A DNA stretch of 64,000 nucleotides, from the NCBI GenBank assembly GCA_027075325.1, contig JALTBN010000042.1:1-64000 (forward strand), read 5' to 3'. The notes beneath the pieces are model-generated. The model had not been told where the DNA came from. It made no database searches and saw only the letters and a program-made list of their open reading frames with translations. The position numbers and the translations under genes were made by a program. Positions within the stretch are counted from its first letter, which is position 1. Each line of letters starts with the position of its first letter. Below are positions 38,143-47,270 of this stretch, piece after piece. The stretch is from Thermococcus sp. (GTDB lineage Archaea > Methanobacteriota_B > Thermococci > Thermococcales > Thermococcaceae).

Positions 38143-39303
38143 TCACTTCCCCCCTGACGATATAAGGGAATTATACATTCTTTGAAGTTTTCTTTTCTCA
38201 TTCTTCCAGTTCCACCTTTTCCGTATTGCCTCTGGTCTAAACTTCACTCTCCTGAGCAGGATTAACGCCCTCCGAAGCTCCATTGGAGAAGGAGTTCCCA
38301 CTTCAACCCCACAGCGATATTCCCTCACGAAGTCTTCCATTAAAGAACCTTTGTTCACTATCACTGGAACACCCAGGGAAGCAGATTCAAAGACTTTTAT
38401 TGCAATTGCACGTTTTATATTTTCACGGGGAGGATACCATGCAAAGACCGCATCACAGAGCAGGTAGTAATTTGGAACAAGCTTGTAATCCACGTTTCCA
38501 ACAAACTCAACATCCAGATCAGGATATTTTTCTCTCACAATTTGCTTTAATTTTTTGGTAGATTTACCCTCACCAACCAAGAGCACCTTATACTTTTCAG
38601 GTTCGTGTTTTATAGCCTCGAACAGAGCTACAAAGTTAGAAACCGTCCTTTGAGGGCCAATGAAACCTATAGTGAATTTATCCGACTTTTTTAGTTTTAA
38701 TCTGTCAAACCTTTCAAAAAACTCAACGTCAGGGGCATTCCAGATCGTTATAATCTTTTCCGGAGGGATCTCCTCTTTGATATAGTACTCCCTCAACCCC
38801 TCATGTGTTCCCCCAATGGATTGAGTTGCCACAATAATCCAATCAGCGTGTTTGGCAAAGAGTAAATCTATTCTTCTCACAAGCTCACGAAGAACTTTTT
38901 GGAGAAAACCAGCCTTTCCCTCCATCGAGAAAAACGTAAAGTAAAGGTCATGAATATCATAAACCCATTTTGTGCCCTTTAAGAACTTGAGAAGAAAGCC
39001 TAAAACTGCTGTATCGAAGTCATGGGTGTGGATAACATCAGGATTTAACTTGGAAATAGTTTTTAGAGCACTTACATAAAAACGTGGAAGCCGGAATACC
39101 ATTGATCCCCCATAGGGCGACAACAACCTGATCCGTATTACACTCACCCCATCGAGAAACTCAGTAGGCTGATAACTCCCCTCTCGATCCCATCCAATAA
39201 AATACACTTCATTTCCGTTTTCATGTACTGCCACTGCCTCTTTTAAGCCCCGACTTTCCAAAGCCCATGTAACCGCGTTAGTTACTGTCATTACGACTTT
39301 CAT
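38143..39303 (-). CDS. GT4-family glycosyltransferase
   Basis: A 386-residue GT-B enzyme with DVIHTHDFDTAVLG (~87-100), WVYDIHDLYF (~111-120), TIGFIGPQRTVSNF (~210-223), VLLVGEGKSTKKLK (~239-252) and a donor-site block AIKVFESASLGVPVIVNKGS (~316-335). The ATG overlaps the stop of the acetyltransferase-like gene by four bases. It belongs to the AT-rich glycan segment and shares little with the GT4 proteins next to it, so it likely adds a different sugar. Confidence 0.8.
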   Translation of the reverse strand: MKVVMTVTNAVTWALESRGLKEAVAVHENGNEVYFIGWDREGSYQPTEFLDGVSVIRIRLLSPYGGSMVFRLPRFYVSALKTISKLNPDVIHTHDFDTAVLGFLLKFLKGTKWVYDIHDLYFTFFSMEGKAGFLQKVLRELVRRIDLLFAKHADWIIVATQSIGGTHEGLREYYIKEEIPPEKIITIWNAPDVEFFERFDRLKLKKSDKFTIGFIGPQRTVSNFVALFEAIKHEPEKYKVLLVGEGKSTKKLKQIVREKYPDLDVEFVGNVDYKLVPNYYLLCDAVFAWYPPRENIKRAIAIKVFESASLGVPVIVNKGSLMEDFVREYRCGVEVGTPSPMELRRALILLRRVKFRPEAIRKRWNWKNEKRKLQRMYNSLISSGGK

Positions 39304-40238
39304 TTTGTTATCACCGCGGCTAGTTTTGACTGAACGTAAAACACTGGAATAATCTCCCCACCAAACTTTCTGAAGTACCCCTCAATACTCGGAACATCAG
39401 AACCCTCAAAGTCAAACACCTTTAAACCTTTCTCCTTGCTGAATTTAATGGCATTCCACATTAGCAAGCTCATCGTGCCCCTTGAATCCCCATTAATACC
39501 CCCACCAATATAATAAGCCCGCTCCTTATCCCAAACAAGGAAAATAGAAGCCAAAGGTTCTTTATTCACATACGCTGTCCAAACCCTACACATTTCTCTC
39601 TTAGAACACTCCTCAAACAATAACCTCCAGAGGCGTTTCAAGTCGTACTTCTTCCCCTGCCTCTCAAAAGTCATAGAATTCAACTCAACAAAATTATCAA
39701 TGTCATCCTCTATAATTACCGGATTCAAGCGCTCAGCCTTGCGAATATCCCTCCGTCTAGAACTCTCCATAGTCTCCCATATTTTATTCAAGGGTACAGA
39801 CAAATCTATAACATAAGTGTACTTAACCCCAATTCTAAATCCAACCCACTTGTAAGGCTGGAGATCCCTGTGCCACGGAGAAAAGGGGTAATGAAGAACA
39901 AAACGGTAAGACTTAAGAACATCAGCAAAAACCGCGTTAATCTCCTTAACACGCGACACAACAGAAACCTGCTTACCCCTAAACACATCATTCGAAAAAA
40001 TAGGACCCAAATACGGTGTCAGATAGTTTCTAACTATAGAAAGACCAAGTATCTTGTAGGTCAAAACAGGAAGAACCGCCACGAAGGCATCATCTTTTGA
40101 AATTCCCCAAAAATCAACTTTAAACCTGGAACTGTAAGATTCTAATGATTTAAGCCACCAAACATTGTGGAAAGGAGTGATATTGGTTGAACCGATCGTG
40201 GATAAATACTCAGATTCAGTTATCTTTCTGACTTCCAT
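39300..40238 (-). CDS. FemAB/GNAT-like acyltransferase
   Basis: A 312-residue protein of the double-GNAT group found in polysaccharide and peptidoglycan loci (BioF2-like, FemAB-related). PFHNVWWLKSLE (~22-33), SRRRDIRKAE (~160-169), the TFERQGKKYDLK segment (~190-201), PLASIFLVWD.E.AYYIGGG (~227-245) and the DFEGSD..SIEGYFRKFGG end (~279-297) match that pattern. It may transfer an acyl or aminoacyl group to a glycan. Gene overlaps on both sides place it in the operon. Confidence 0.72.
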   Translation of the reverse strand: MEVRKITESEYLSTIGSTNITPFHNVWWLKSLESYSSRFKVDFWGISKDDAFVAVLPVLTYKILGLSIVRNYLTPYLGPIFSNDVFRGKQVSVVSRVKEINAVFADVLKSYRFVLHYPFSPWHRDLQPYKWVGFRIGVKYTYVIDLSVPLNKIWETMESSRRRDIRKAERLNPVIIEDDIDNFVELNSMTFERQGKKYDLKRLWRLLFEECSKREMCRVWTAYVNKEPLASIFLVWDKERAYYIGGGINGDSRGTMSLLMWNAIKFSKEKGLKVFDFEGSDVPSIEGYFRKFGGEIIPVFYVQSKLAAVITK

Positions 40239-41020
40239 TTGGCCACCTCCATCGGACTTACAAACTCGGCTCCCTTGTCATCAAGGTTCTCCACTAACCA
40301 GCGGTACCATTCCATCCACTTGAAAAAGGACCTTGAGAAGTGCCGTTGATGAAAAAGAACAACAAACACATCATCAGGACCCAAACGCTTGAGCAGGTTT
40401 TCAGTGTATTCAACAGCCTCATCAAGGGTAAAGCCTTTGAAAAACGGACTGAAGAGATAGGTATCCATAATATGCAGGGGAATTTCGACAATTTCCCCTA
40501 CTTTATACGGTTGCTTCAGGGTCTCGGAGTACTCAGTGGAGTCATACAGATATCCCAAACGTTCAAGATATGGGAGTGTTCTTTCTGATGACCTCAGATA
40601 ATGCATTCGTATTCCGAATTCATCAAAACCACTAATGGATTCAAAGGTCTTCCTTTCCTTTTTCATGCACTCAAAATCATCAAAGCATATCCCATGGACA
40701 CCAACTTCGAAACCATTTTCAATCAACCAGCTGACCTTTTTACCGGCTTGCTTTGGACTATAACTTATTCCCAGCCCATTGTTGACTGCAAAATAGAAGG
40801 CCGATGAAACCCCGTGCTTCTTATCGTATTTAGCTAGGGATTCAACGTTATCCCATCCATTCTTCAAAATTTCCTTCAGCCGGTGCCTGAATTCTCCCAG
40901 CGAGCTACGTCTCAGGATAACCTCGTAAGCACTAAGCCCCAAAAACTTGGGTATTACAAGATCTTTCCAGTGTTCCCACACCGAAAGATGGTCAACATCA
41001 TGGGTTATAACCACTCTCAT
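40220..41020 (-). CDS. Polysaccharide deacetylase-like protein (NodB/CE4 fold)
   Basis: A 266-residue protein. It starts with THDVDHL (4-10, D-x-D/H metal pattern), has SAFYFAVNNGLG (~71-82), ENGFEVGVHGICFDD (~101-115) with the second His, an R-containing RMHYLR (~138-143) and VVLFHQRHFS (~226-235) near the end. This is the CE4 topology common in glycan loci, often with modified substrate range. It overlaps the acyltransferase gene by 19 bases. Deacetylation of an N-acetyl sugar in the repeat unit is likely but not proven. Confidence 0.75.
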   Translation of the reverse strand: MRVVITHDVDHLSVWEHWKDLVIPKFLGLSAYEVILRRSSLGEFRHRLKEILKNGWDNVESLAKYDKKHGVSSAFYFAVNNGLGISYSPKQAGKKVSWLIENGFEVGVHGICFDDFECMKKERKTFESISGFDEFGIRMHYLRSSERTLPYLERLGYLYDSTEYSETLKQPYKVGEIVEIPLHIMDTYLFSPFFKGFTLDEAVEYTENLLKRLGPDDVFVVLFHQRHFSRSFFKWMEWYRWLVENLDDKGAEFVSPMEVAKWKSER

Positions 41021-41024
41021 TCTC

Positions 41025-42014
41025 TCACCTGTATGCTCTCTTTCCGAACACCAGTCCGGCTAAGAAGCCGAGGCTTATAAGGTTGTGGAAGAGCCACATC
41101 ACCGGCGGAAGGGCCAAGGCATCTAAGTTCTCCGTTTTCCTCCAGAGTCTGATGCCTTCCCCGATAAGAACAGCCCAGTACAGGGCAAAGAGCCATCGTA
41201 TAATCAAAAAGGGCACTATGAGGAGCTCAAAGCTCAAAAAGGCAATGGGGAAGAGCCAGATGGGGGAGAAGTACCCCTTCTGGATTGCCATGCTCTTAAC
41301 GGCCCCGTAGTTGAAGCTCTGCCTGAAAAACCCCTCCCATGTTGAGCGGGCGAAGTAGTAGCTTTTAATCTCGGGATCAAAGAACAGCCTGTAACCCCTC
41401 TTGTTTATCCTGAGGTTGAACTCAAAGTCGTTACCGACTATCATATCCTCATCAAAAAACCCCACGTCCTTTAAGATAGTCTCCTTATCGTACAGAGCGA
41501 ATGCAACGGTCTTCGCAAAGTGCGGCCTCTCCTCGTACCAGAAGGTGCTTGCACCACTCAGCGGGGAGGAGTATATCAAAGCAACGAACCTGGCCAGTCT
41601 GCTCTCGTATAGCTTGATTATCTTCCCCCCAACTCCAGCAAGCTTGGGCTCCTTTTTTTTAACCTTCAAAAATGTTTCCACGCTCCTTCTCAGGAAATCC
41701 CTCTCCGAATAGGCGTGAGCACCGAAGATAATGAAGAGCTTCCCCCTCGACTCCCTAATACCCATGTTAAATGCGTAAACCTGCCTTCTCTTTGGGTTGA
41801 CCCTGTAGAACACGAGCCCAGGATACTTCTTTTCAAACTCCTTCACAATCTCAGCCGTTCTATCGGTGCTCATGCCGTCGTAAACCAGAATTTCATAGCG
41901 ATCCTTTGGGTAATCCTGGTTCACCCACTCCTCAAGGCACTTCCGGATGTAGCGCTCCTCATTGTAGGCGGGGATTATTACGGAGACGAATGGAAACCCA
42001 TCGTTTTTATCCAT
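41025..42014 (-). CDS. GT2-family glycosyltransferase with membrane helices
   Basis: A 329-residue GT-A enzyme. [14 protein letters not shown] (~10-23), [14 protein letters not shown] (~44-57), [12 protein letters not shown] (~82-93) with the D-x-D replaced by GAHAYSE (~97-103), and [17 protein letters not shown] (~195-211) define the family. About three helices at the C-terminus ([20 protein letters not shown] and following) anchor it. ATG 42014 follows GGTGAAACCG; longer in-frame starts run into the divergent gene. It heads the minus-strand operon. Confidence 0.83.
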   Translation of the reverse strand: MDKNDGFPFVSVIIPAYNEERYIRKCLEEWVNQDYPKDRYEILVYDGMSTDRTAEIVKEFEKKYPGLVFYRVNPKRRQVYAFNMGIRESRGKLFIIFGAHAYSERDFLRRSVETFLKVKKKEPKLAGVGGKIIKLYESRLARFVALIYSSPLSGASTFWYEERPHFAKTVAFALYDKETILKDVGFFDEDMIVGNDFEFNLRINKRGYRLFFDPEIKSYYFARSTWEGFFRQSFNYGAVKSMAIQKGYFSPIWLFPIAFLSFELLIVPFLIIRWLFALYWAVLIGEGIRLWRKTENLDALALPPVMWLFHNLISLGFLAGLVFGKRAYR

Positions 42015-42072
42015 CGGTTTCACCGGGACAATACTTATATTTGTGGGGTATGTTCTCATCTTGGTGTTCAAA

Positions 42073-42699
42073 ATGCCCGAAGAGCCTAAAAAATATTTCG
42101 TCCACCCCCTTGCAGTTGTTGAGGAGGGGGCTGAGATAGGTGAAGGAACCAGGATATGGCACTTCGCCCACGTCAGAAAGGGCGCTAAGATAGGAAAGGA
42201 CTGCAACATCGGAAAGGACGTTTACATCGATGTCGACGTTGAAATAGGCAACAACGTTAAGATCCAGAACGGAGTAAGCGTCTATCACGGAGTCAGGGTC
42301 GAGGACGACGTTTTTCTCGGTCCGCATATGACCTTCACCAACGACCTCTACCCAAGAGCATTCAACGAGGAGTGGGAGGTCGTACCGACACTCGTGAAGA
42401 AAGGGGCAAGCATAGGGGCGCACGCCACGATAGTCTGCGGCACCACGATAGGAGAGTACGCTATGGTTGGAGCGGGTTCGGTCGTCACCAGGGACGTTCC
42501 GCCCTTTGGCCTCGTATACGGCAATCCCGCTCGTCTGAAGGGTTTCGTCTGCTACTGCGGAAGGAAACTTAAGGAAGAGAACAAAATTGGAGAAGATGAA
42601 GAGAATGTCATCTTCAAGTGCTCTCACTGTGGAAGGGAGGTTAAAATAAGGAAGGAGGACTACGAGCGCTATTTAAAGGAGAAGGATAAGGGGTGCTGA
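42073..42699 (+). CDS. Hexapeptide N-acetyltransferase, WbpD-like
   Basis: A 208-residue left-handed beta-helix enzyme predicted to acetylate the 3-amino group of UDP-GlcNAc(3NH2)A. Hexapeptide repeats run from ~15 to 160 ([13 protein letters not shown]-like [48 protein letters not shown]). A C-terminal zinc ribbon (CYCGRKL ... CSHCG) is an addition not needed for the fold. ATG 42073 follows GGTGTTCAAA. It heads the four-gene wbpD-E-B-A-like operon, with the next gene 2 bases away. Confidence 0.82.
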   Translation: MPEEPKKYFVHPLAVVEEGAEIGEGTRIWHFAHVRKGAKIGKDCNIGKDVYIDVDVEIGNNVKIQNGVSVYHGVRVEDDVFLGPHMTFTNDLYPRAFNEEWEVVPTLVKKGASIGAHATIVCGTTIGEYAMVGAGSVVTRDVPPFGLVYGNPARLKGFVCYCGRKLKEENKIGEDEENVIFKCSHCGREVKIRKEDYERYLKEKDKGC

Positions 42700-42701
42700 A
42701 A

Positions 42702-43808
42702 ATGAGGAACATACCCATAGCGAAGCCCCTCATCGGGGATGATGAGATAAACGCCGTCGTCGAGGTTCTCAAGAGCGGAATGCTCGCCCACGGAAAAGAG
42801 GTTGAAGCCTTCGAGAGGGAGTTCGCCGATTATTTGGGAGCCAAGCACGGAATAGCCGTTGCCAACGGAACCGCTGCCCTCGATGTTGCCCTTAAGGCCC
42901 TCGGAATAAAGGACGGGGACGAAATCATAACGACGCCGTTCACTTTCATAGCTAGCGCGAGCTCGATCCTCTTCCAGAGGGCAAAGCCGGTTTTTGCAGA
43001 CATCGACCCCAAAACCTTCAACCTCGACCCAAACGAGGTCCTTGAGAAGATAACTGACAGAACAAAGGCAATCCTCGTCGTTCACCTCTACGGCCAGCCT
43101 GCTGACATAAAGGCCTTCAAGGAGATAGCCGAGGACCACAGGCTCTTCCTCATCGAGGACTGCGCCCAGGCTCACGGTGCCGAATACGACGGCCAGAAGG
43201 TCGGAACCTTTGGAGATATAGCGGCGTTCAGCTTTTACCCGACCAAGAACATGACGACTGGTGAGGGCGGGATGGTTGTTACCAACGACAACGAACTGGC
43301 CGAAAAGGCGAGGCTCATAAGGAGCCATGGCCAGAAGGAACGCTACTACCACGTCACCCTGGGCTACAACCTCAGGATGACCAACATCGCCGGAGCGCTC
43401 GGAAGGGTTCAGCTGAGGAAGCTGAACGAATGGAACAAGACGAGGAGGAGAAACGCCGAGAGGCTCACCGAGGGAATATCCAGGATAAACGGGCTGACTC
43501 CACCTTACGTCGGCCCGAACGTCAAGCACGTCTACCACCAGTACACGATAAAGGTTGAGGAAGAATTCCCGCTGAGCAGGGATGAGCTTGCCCAGAAGCT
43601 TAGGGAAAAGGGAATTGGAACCGGGATCTATTACCCATTACCGCTTCACCACCAGCCGCTCTTTAAGGAGCTCGGATACGAGCAGGACTGCTGTCCGAAC
43701 GCGATAGAGGCGAGCAAAAGGGTTCTAAGCTTGCCAGTGCACCCGGCGGTGAGCGAAGAGGATGCTGAGTACATAATCCAAACCCTCAGGGAGCTTGCCG
43801 GTGAGTAA
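42702..43808 (+). CDS. DegT/DnrJ-type sugar aminotransferase, WbpE-like
   Basis: A 368-residue PLP enzyme that aminates the 3-keto group of the UDP-sugar. ANGTAALDVALKALGI (~52-67), TTPFTFIASASSIL (~76-89), IEDCAQAHGA (~151-160), FSFYPTKNMTTGEGGM (~173-188) with PLP Lys K179, and YYPLPLHHQPLF (~304-315) are the family marks. Placed between the WbpD-like and WbpB-like genes. ATG 42702 is chosen over GTG 42693. Confidence 0.86.
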   Translation: MRNIPIAKPLIGDDEINAVVEVLKSGMLAHGKEVEAFEREFADYLGAKHGIAVANGTAALDVALKALGIKDGDEIITTPFTFIASASSILFQRAKPVFADIDPKTFNLDPNEVLEKITDRTKAILVVHLYGQPADIKAFKEIAEDHRLFLIEDCAQAHGAEYDGQKVGTFGDIAAFSFYPTKNMTTGEGGMVVTNDNELAEKARLIRSHGQKERYYHVTLGYNLRMTNIAGALGRVQLRKLNEWNKTRRRNAERLTEGISRINGLTPPYVGPNVKHVYHQYTIKVEEEFPLSRDELAQKLREKGIGTGIYYPLPLHHQPLFKELGYEQDCCPNAIEASKRVLSLPVHPAVSEEDAEYIIQTLRELAGE

Positions 43809-43809
43809 A

Positions 43810-44760
43810 ATGCTCCGCGTTGGAGTCGTTGGCGTTGGGATGATGGGCCAGCACCATGTCAGGGTCTACTCCGAGCTGGCCAAGGAGGGAAAAGTGGAAC
43901 TCGTCGGAATCGCCGATGCCAACTTCGAGAGGGCTAAGGAGCTGGCAAGGAAGTACGGCACGATACCATACGCGGATTACAGAGAACTGGCAAAGGAAGG
44001 CTTAGATGCAGTTGACATAGCAGTTCCAACTTCCCTTCACAGGGAGGTTGCCCTGGAGTTCATAAACCGCGGAACGGGCGTCCTCGTGGAGAAGCCCATA
44101 GCGGACACAATAGAGAACGCGAAGGCCATTATTAAAGCCGCCGAGGAGAAAGGTGTTACCCTCATGGTCGGTCACATAGAGCGCTTTAATCCAGCCGTTT
44201 TGAAGCTCAGAGAGCTGATAGAACGAGAGGAGCTGGGAAAGGTAGTCACCATAAGCGCGAAGCGCGTTGGCCCAATGGCCGCCAGAATACGAGATGTCGG
44301 CATCATAATCGACCTCGGCGTCCACGACATAGACGTCATAAGCTACCTCTTCGGTGAGAGGGTCAGAACCGTCTACGCCAGGGCAGGGAACGTCCTCCAC
44401 CCTGCCGGCGTCGAGGATCACGCCCTAATAACGTTGGGCTTCGAAGACGGGACGGGGATAGTCGAGACCAACTGGCTCACACCTCACAAGACGAGAACCC
44501 TAAACGTGGTCGGAACGGGGGGAATAGCGTACTTGGACTACATCGAACAGAGCCTCAAGCTTTACAACAACGAATGGATAAAGGAGGCCAAGATCGAGAG
44601 GAAGGAACCCCTGAGGAACGAGATCGAGCACTTCATAGAGTGCGTTGAGAAGGGAAAGAAGCCCATAGTTGATGGAGAAGCCGGCCTCCATGCCCTCAAA
44701 GTCGCTCTCTTGGCTCAGGAGAGTGCCAAAACCGGAAAGGTTCTGGAGGTGAGCGAATGA
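43810..44760 (+). CDS. Gfo/Idh/MocA dehydrogenase, WbpB-like
   Basis: A 316-residue NAD-dependent sugar oxidoreductase that oxidises C3 of UDP-GlcNAcA. VGVVGVGMMGQHHVR (~4-18) is the Rossmann motif, EKPIADT (~97-103) the catalytic Lys-Pro motif, and DLGVHDIDVISYLFG (~170-184) carries the His/Asp site. One base separates it from the aminotransferase gene, and its stop overlaps the next ATG. Confidence 0.85.
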   Translation: MLRVGVVGVGMMGQHHVRVYSELAKEGKVELVGIADANFERAKELARKYGTIPYADYRELAKEGLDAVDIAVPTSLHREVALEFINRGTGVLVEKPIADTIENAKAIIKAAEEKGVTLMVGHIERFNPAVLKLRELIEREELGKVVTISAKRVGPMAARIRDVGIIIDLGVHDIDVISYLFGERVRTVYARAGNVLHPAGVEDHALITLGFEDGTGIVETNWLTPHKTRTLNVVGTGGIAYLDYIEQSLKLYNNEWIKEAKIERKEPLRNEIEHFIECVEKGKKPIVDGEAGLHALKVALLAQESAKTGKVLEVSE

Positions 44761-46103
44761 AGCTCATCGGTCTGAGTAGGGAGGAAGTAAAGGAGGCTTT
44801 CAGGAACGGGAAGTTTACGATAGCCGTTTACGGGATGGGCAAGATGGGCCTTCCGCTGGCGGCTGTCTTCGCCGATCACGGGGCCAACGTCATAGGTGTT
44901 GACATCAACGAGAGGGTAGTTGAGGCAATCAACCGCGGAGAGAACCACATTAAGGAGGAGCCGGGGCTCGATGATCTCGTCAGGAGAAACGTCGAAGCCG
45001 GAAGACTTAGAGCCACTACCGACGGCGTCTGGGCGGCCAAACAAGCTGATGTTATGGTGATTCTCGTCCCAACCCTTACCGATGAGAGGGGAAACCTGAA
45101 GCTCGGTCCGGTCTATGATGTTGCCGAAAAGATAAGCCATGGGCTTGAGAAGGGTGATATTGTCATAACCGAGGCCACCATGCCCCCGGGAACTACAGAG
45201 AGCCTTATTCCAATCCTGGAAAAGTCAGGGCTTACGCTTGGCGAATTCGGCTTAGCTCACGCCCCGGAGAGAACGATGACCGGCACCGCTATCAGGGACA
45301 TCACAGGGCAGTATCCAAAGATAGTTGGCGCAAGCGATGAGAAAACCCTGGAAGCTGTAATCGGAATCTATGAGACCATTAACAGGAAGGGTGTCATCCC
45401 GATGAGTTCTATAAAAGCGGCCGAGGCTGTCAAGGTCTTCGAAGGTGTCTACCGCGACGTCAACATAGGCCTCGCCAACGAATTGGCTATGTGGTGTGAA
45501 GAGCACGGACTTGATGCTCTTGAGGTGTTCAAAGCGGCAAACACACAGCCCTACTGCCACATCCACATGCCCGGTGCCGGAGTGGGCGGCCACTGCATTC
45601 CCGTTTATCCGTGGTTCGTGATAAACCTGGCCAAGAAGACCAACCCGAGGCTGACCAAGACCGCGAGGGAGATAAACGACTCGATGCCGCACCACGTTGT
45701 TGAACTCACAGTCAAAGCGCTCAACAGCGCTGGAAAACCTCTCAAAGGAAGCAACATCCTCGTTCTCGGCCTAACCTTTAGGGGAGGCGTCAGGGAGTTC
45801 ATGAAGGCGGCGGCAAAGCCCGTCATAGAGGAACTCAAGGAGTGGGGCGCCAACGTTTACGCCTACGACCCGCTGTGCACGAGGGAAGATGCGGAGCGCT
45901 TTGGAGCCGAGTGGAAGGAGGACTTCACGGGCGTTGATGCCATCGTCATCACCGCTGACCACAGGGAGTTCAAGGAGTTAAACCTCAAGAAACTCGCTGG
46001 AGAGGTGCACACAAGGATCATAGTTGACGGCAGGAACGTTATTGACCCTGAGAAAGCAGAGAAGGCAGGCTTCATCTACATGAGGGTGGGACGGGTTAGG
46101 TAA
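44757..46103 (+). CDS. UDP-N-acetylhexosamine 6-dehydrogenase, WbpA/WecC-like
   Basis: A 448-residue enzyme oxidising C6 of UDP-GlcNAc or UDP-ManNAc to the uronate with two NAD+. YGMGKMGLPLAAVFADHG (~24-41), EATMPPGTTESLIP (~141-154), the ER..GTA....QYPKIVG stretch (~171-191), the active-site Cys in GVGGHCIPVYPW (~276-287) and VLGLTFRGGVRE (~333-344) are visible. With WbpB, E and D homologues alongside, the product is probably UDP-GlcNAc(3NAc)A. The 3' end overlaps a convergent glycosyltransferase gene by 28 bases. Confidence 0.87.
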   Translation: MKLIGLSREEVKEAFRNGKFTIAVYGMGKMGLPLAAVFADHGANVIGVDINERVVEAINRGENHIKEEPGLDDLVRRNVEAGRLRATTDGVWAAKQADVMVILVPTLTDERGNLKLGPVYDVAEKISHGLEKGDIVITEATMPPGTTESLIPILEKSGLTLGEFGLAHAPERTMTGTAIRDITGQYPKIVGASDEKTLEAVIGIYETINRKGVIPMSSIKAAEAVKVFEGVYRDVNIGLANELAMWCEEHGLDALEVFKAANTQPYCHIHMPGAGVGGHCIPVYPWFVINLAKKTNPRLTKTAREINDSMPHHVVELTVKALNSAGKPLKGSNILVLGLTFRGGVREFMKAAAKPVIEELKEWGANVYAYDPLCTREDAERFGAEWKEDFTGVDAIVITADHREFKELNLKKLAGEVHTRIIVDGRNVIDPEKAEKAGFIYMRVGRVR

Positions 46104-47203
46104 GCTAGCCAGGCTTCCACCACACCCTCCCATCTATATCTTTGTGCCAACCTCCTCCCCTCCATTCCCATTTTCTTGCCAAGTTTTCTATCACCAAGAA
46201 GCGCGAGGAGGGCCCGTTCTAATTCACCCTTCCCCGCAACAAGCCCGCTCCTCCCGTTCTCTACCAGAAACCTCGCGGCGTTCATTGGGGCGTCGAGCGT
46301 GATGACCGGCAGGCCGGAAGCCATGGCCTCAAGGACAACCATCCCGAAGCCCTCCCTCCTCGACGGGAGGGCGAAGACCTTCGATGCCTTCATGAGGGCA
46401 ATGACATCGTCATGAGACTCCAAAAAGCCGATGAAGAGAACGTTGCTCTTAAGTCCAAGCCGATCTGAAAGCCTCTCAAGCTTTTCCCTCTCCGGACCGT
46501 CGCCCACCACAACCGCCCGAACGTCAGGGATTTCCTTTTTAACTTCAGCCAGGGCCCCTAAAAGCAGGTCCGCACCCTTCTCCGGGATAAGCCTGCCAAC
46601 GAAAATAACGTCGGACTCAAGCCCGGCAGGAGGAACCGAACTTATCCTCTCAACGTCAACGCCGTTGGGTATCACCGCCATGGGCTTTCTCAGGCCAGCT
46701 TCGAGAAGGTCCAGCTTCGTCTTCCATGAAACGGCAACGTGGCGATCAAATGAAAAGAGTGCCCTCTCAACGGCCTTTCCCACAACTCCAGCGAGTCCCC
46801 AGTATTTGAACCAGTAAAAACCCCAGAACTCGTGCCACGTTAGAACTGCGTTTTTAAGGCCCCTTAAAGCCAGCGCTCCGGGATAGAAGAGGTTCTGGAC
46901 GTCAACGATGTCATAGTTCCTGAGCTCTTCCTTAATCAGGGAAAGCCTCACTGCCAGCCTGAGCATCGGGAAGGGGCTTCTCTTCCCCAGTAGATAGAGC
47001 CTCCCGGAGGGGGTGATACCGTGGTAGAAGATTCCCTCCCTCTCGATTTCGTCCTTCCCTTCCCACAGTTTGTATCCGTAGATGTGAACCTCATGTTTTT
47101 CGGCCAGCCTTCTGGCCAGCTCGTATACCCTCCTCTCGACCCCACCTTTCACCCACGGGTAGATCACGTCGTAGACAAAAGCTATCCTGAGTGTTTTTCC
47201 CAT
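46076..47203 (-). CDS. GT4-family glycosyltransferase
   Basis: A 375-residue GT-B enzyme. VIYPWVKGGVERRVYELA (~13-30) is the classical acceptor-side start, DIVDVQNLFYPGALAL (~98-113) and VIPNGVDVERI (~180-190) follow, then VGRLIPEKGADLLL (~206-219), VVGDGPEREKLERLS (~236-250) and REGFGMVVLEAMASGLPVI (~294-312). ATG 47203 follows GGTGATGGT. It stands between the wbp-like operon and the methyltransferase gene and is divergent from the latter. GC content is like the chromosome, unlike the 36-41 kb transferases. Confidence 0.84.
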   Translation of the reverse strand: MGKTLRIAFVYDVIYPWVKGGVERRVYELARRLAEKHEVHIYGYKLWEGKDEIEREGIFYHGITPSGRLYLLGKRSPFPMLRLAVRLSLIKEELRNYDIVDVQNLFYPGALALRGLKNAVLTWHEFWGFYWFKYWGLAGVVGKAVERALFSFDRHVAVSWKTKLDLLEAGLRKPMAVIPNGVDVERISSVPPAGLESDVIFVGRLIPEKGADLLLGALAEVKKEIPDVRAVVVGDGPEREKLERLSDRLGLKSNVLFIGFLESHDDVIALMKASKVFALPSRREGFGMVVLEAMASGLPVITLDAPMNAARFLVENGRSGLVAGKGELERALLALLGDRKLGKKMGMEGRRLAQRYRWEGVVEAWLAYLTRPTLM

Positions 47204-47270
47204 ACCATCACCGGACGGGGAAGGTTGTCGCCGGACCTTAAAAGCCTCCCGCAGGGGAAGGTTCAAAAGC

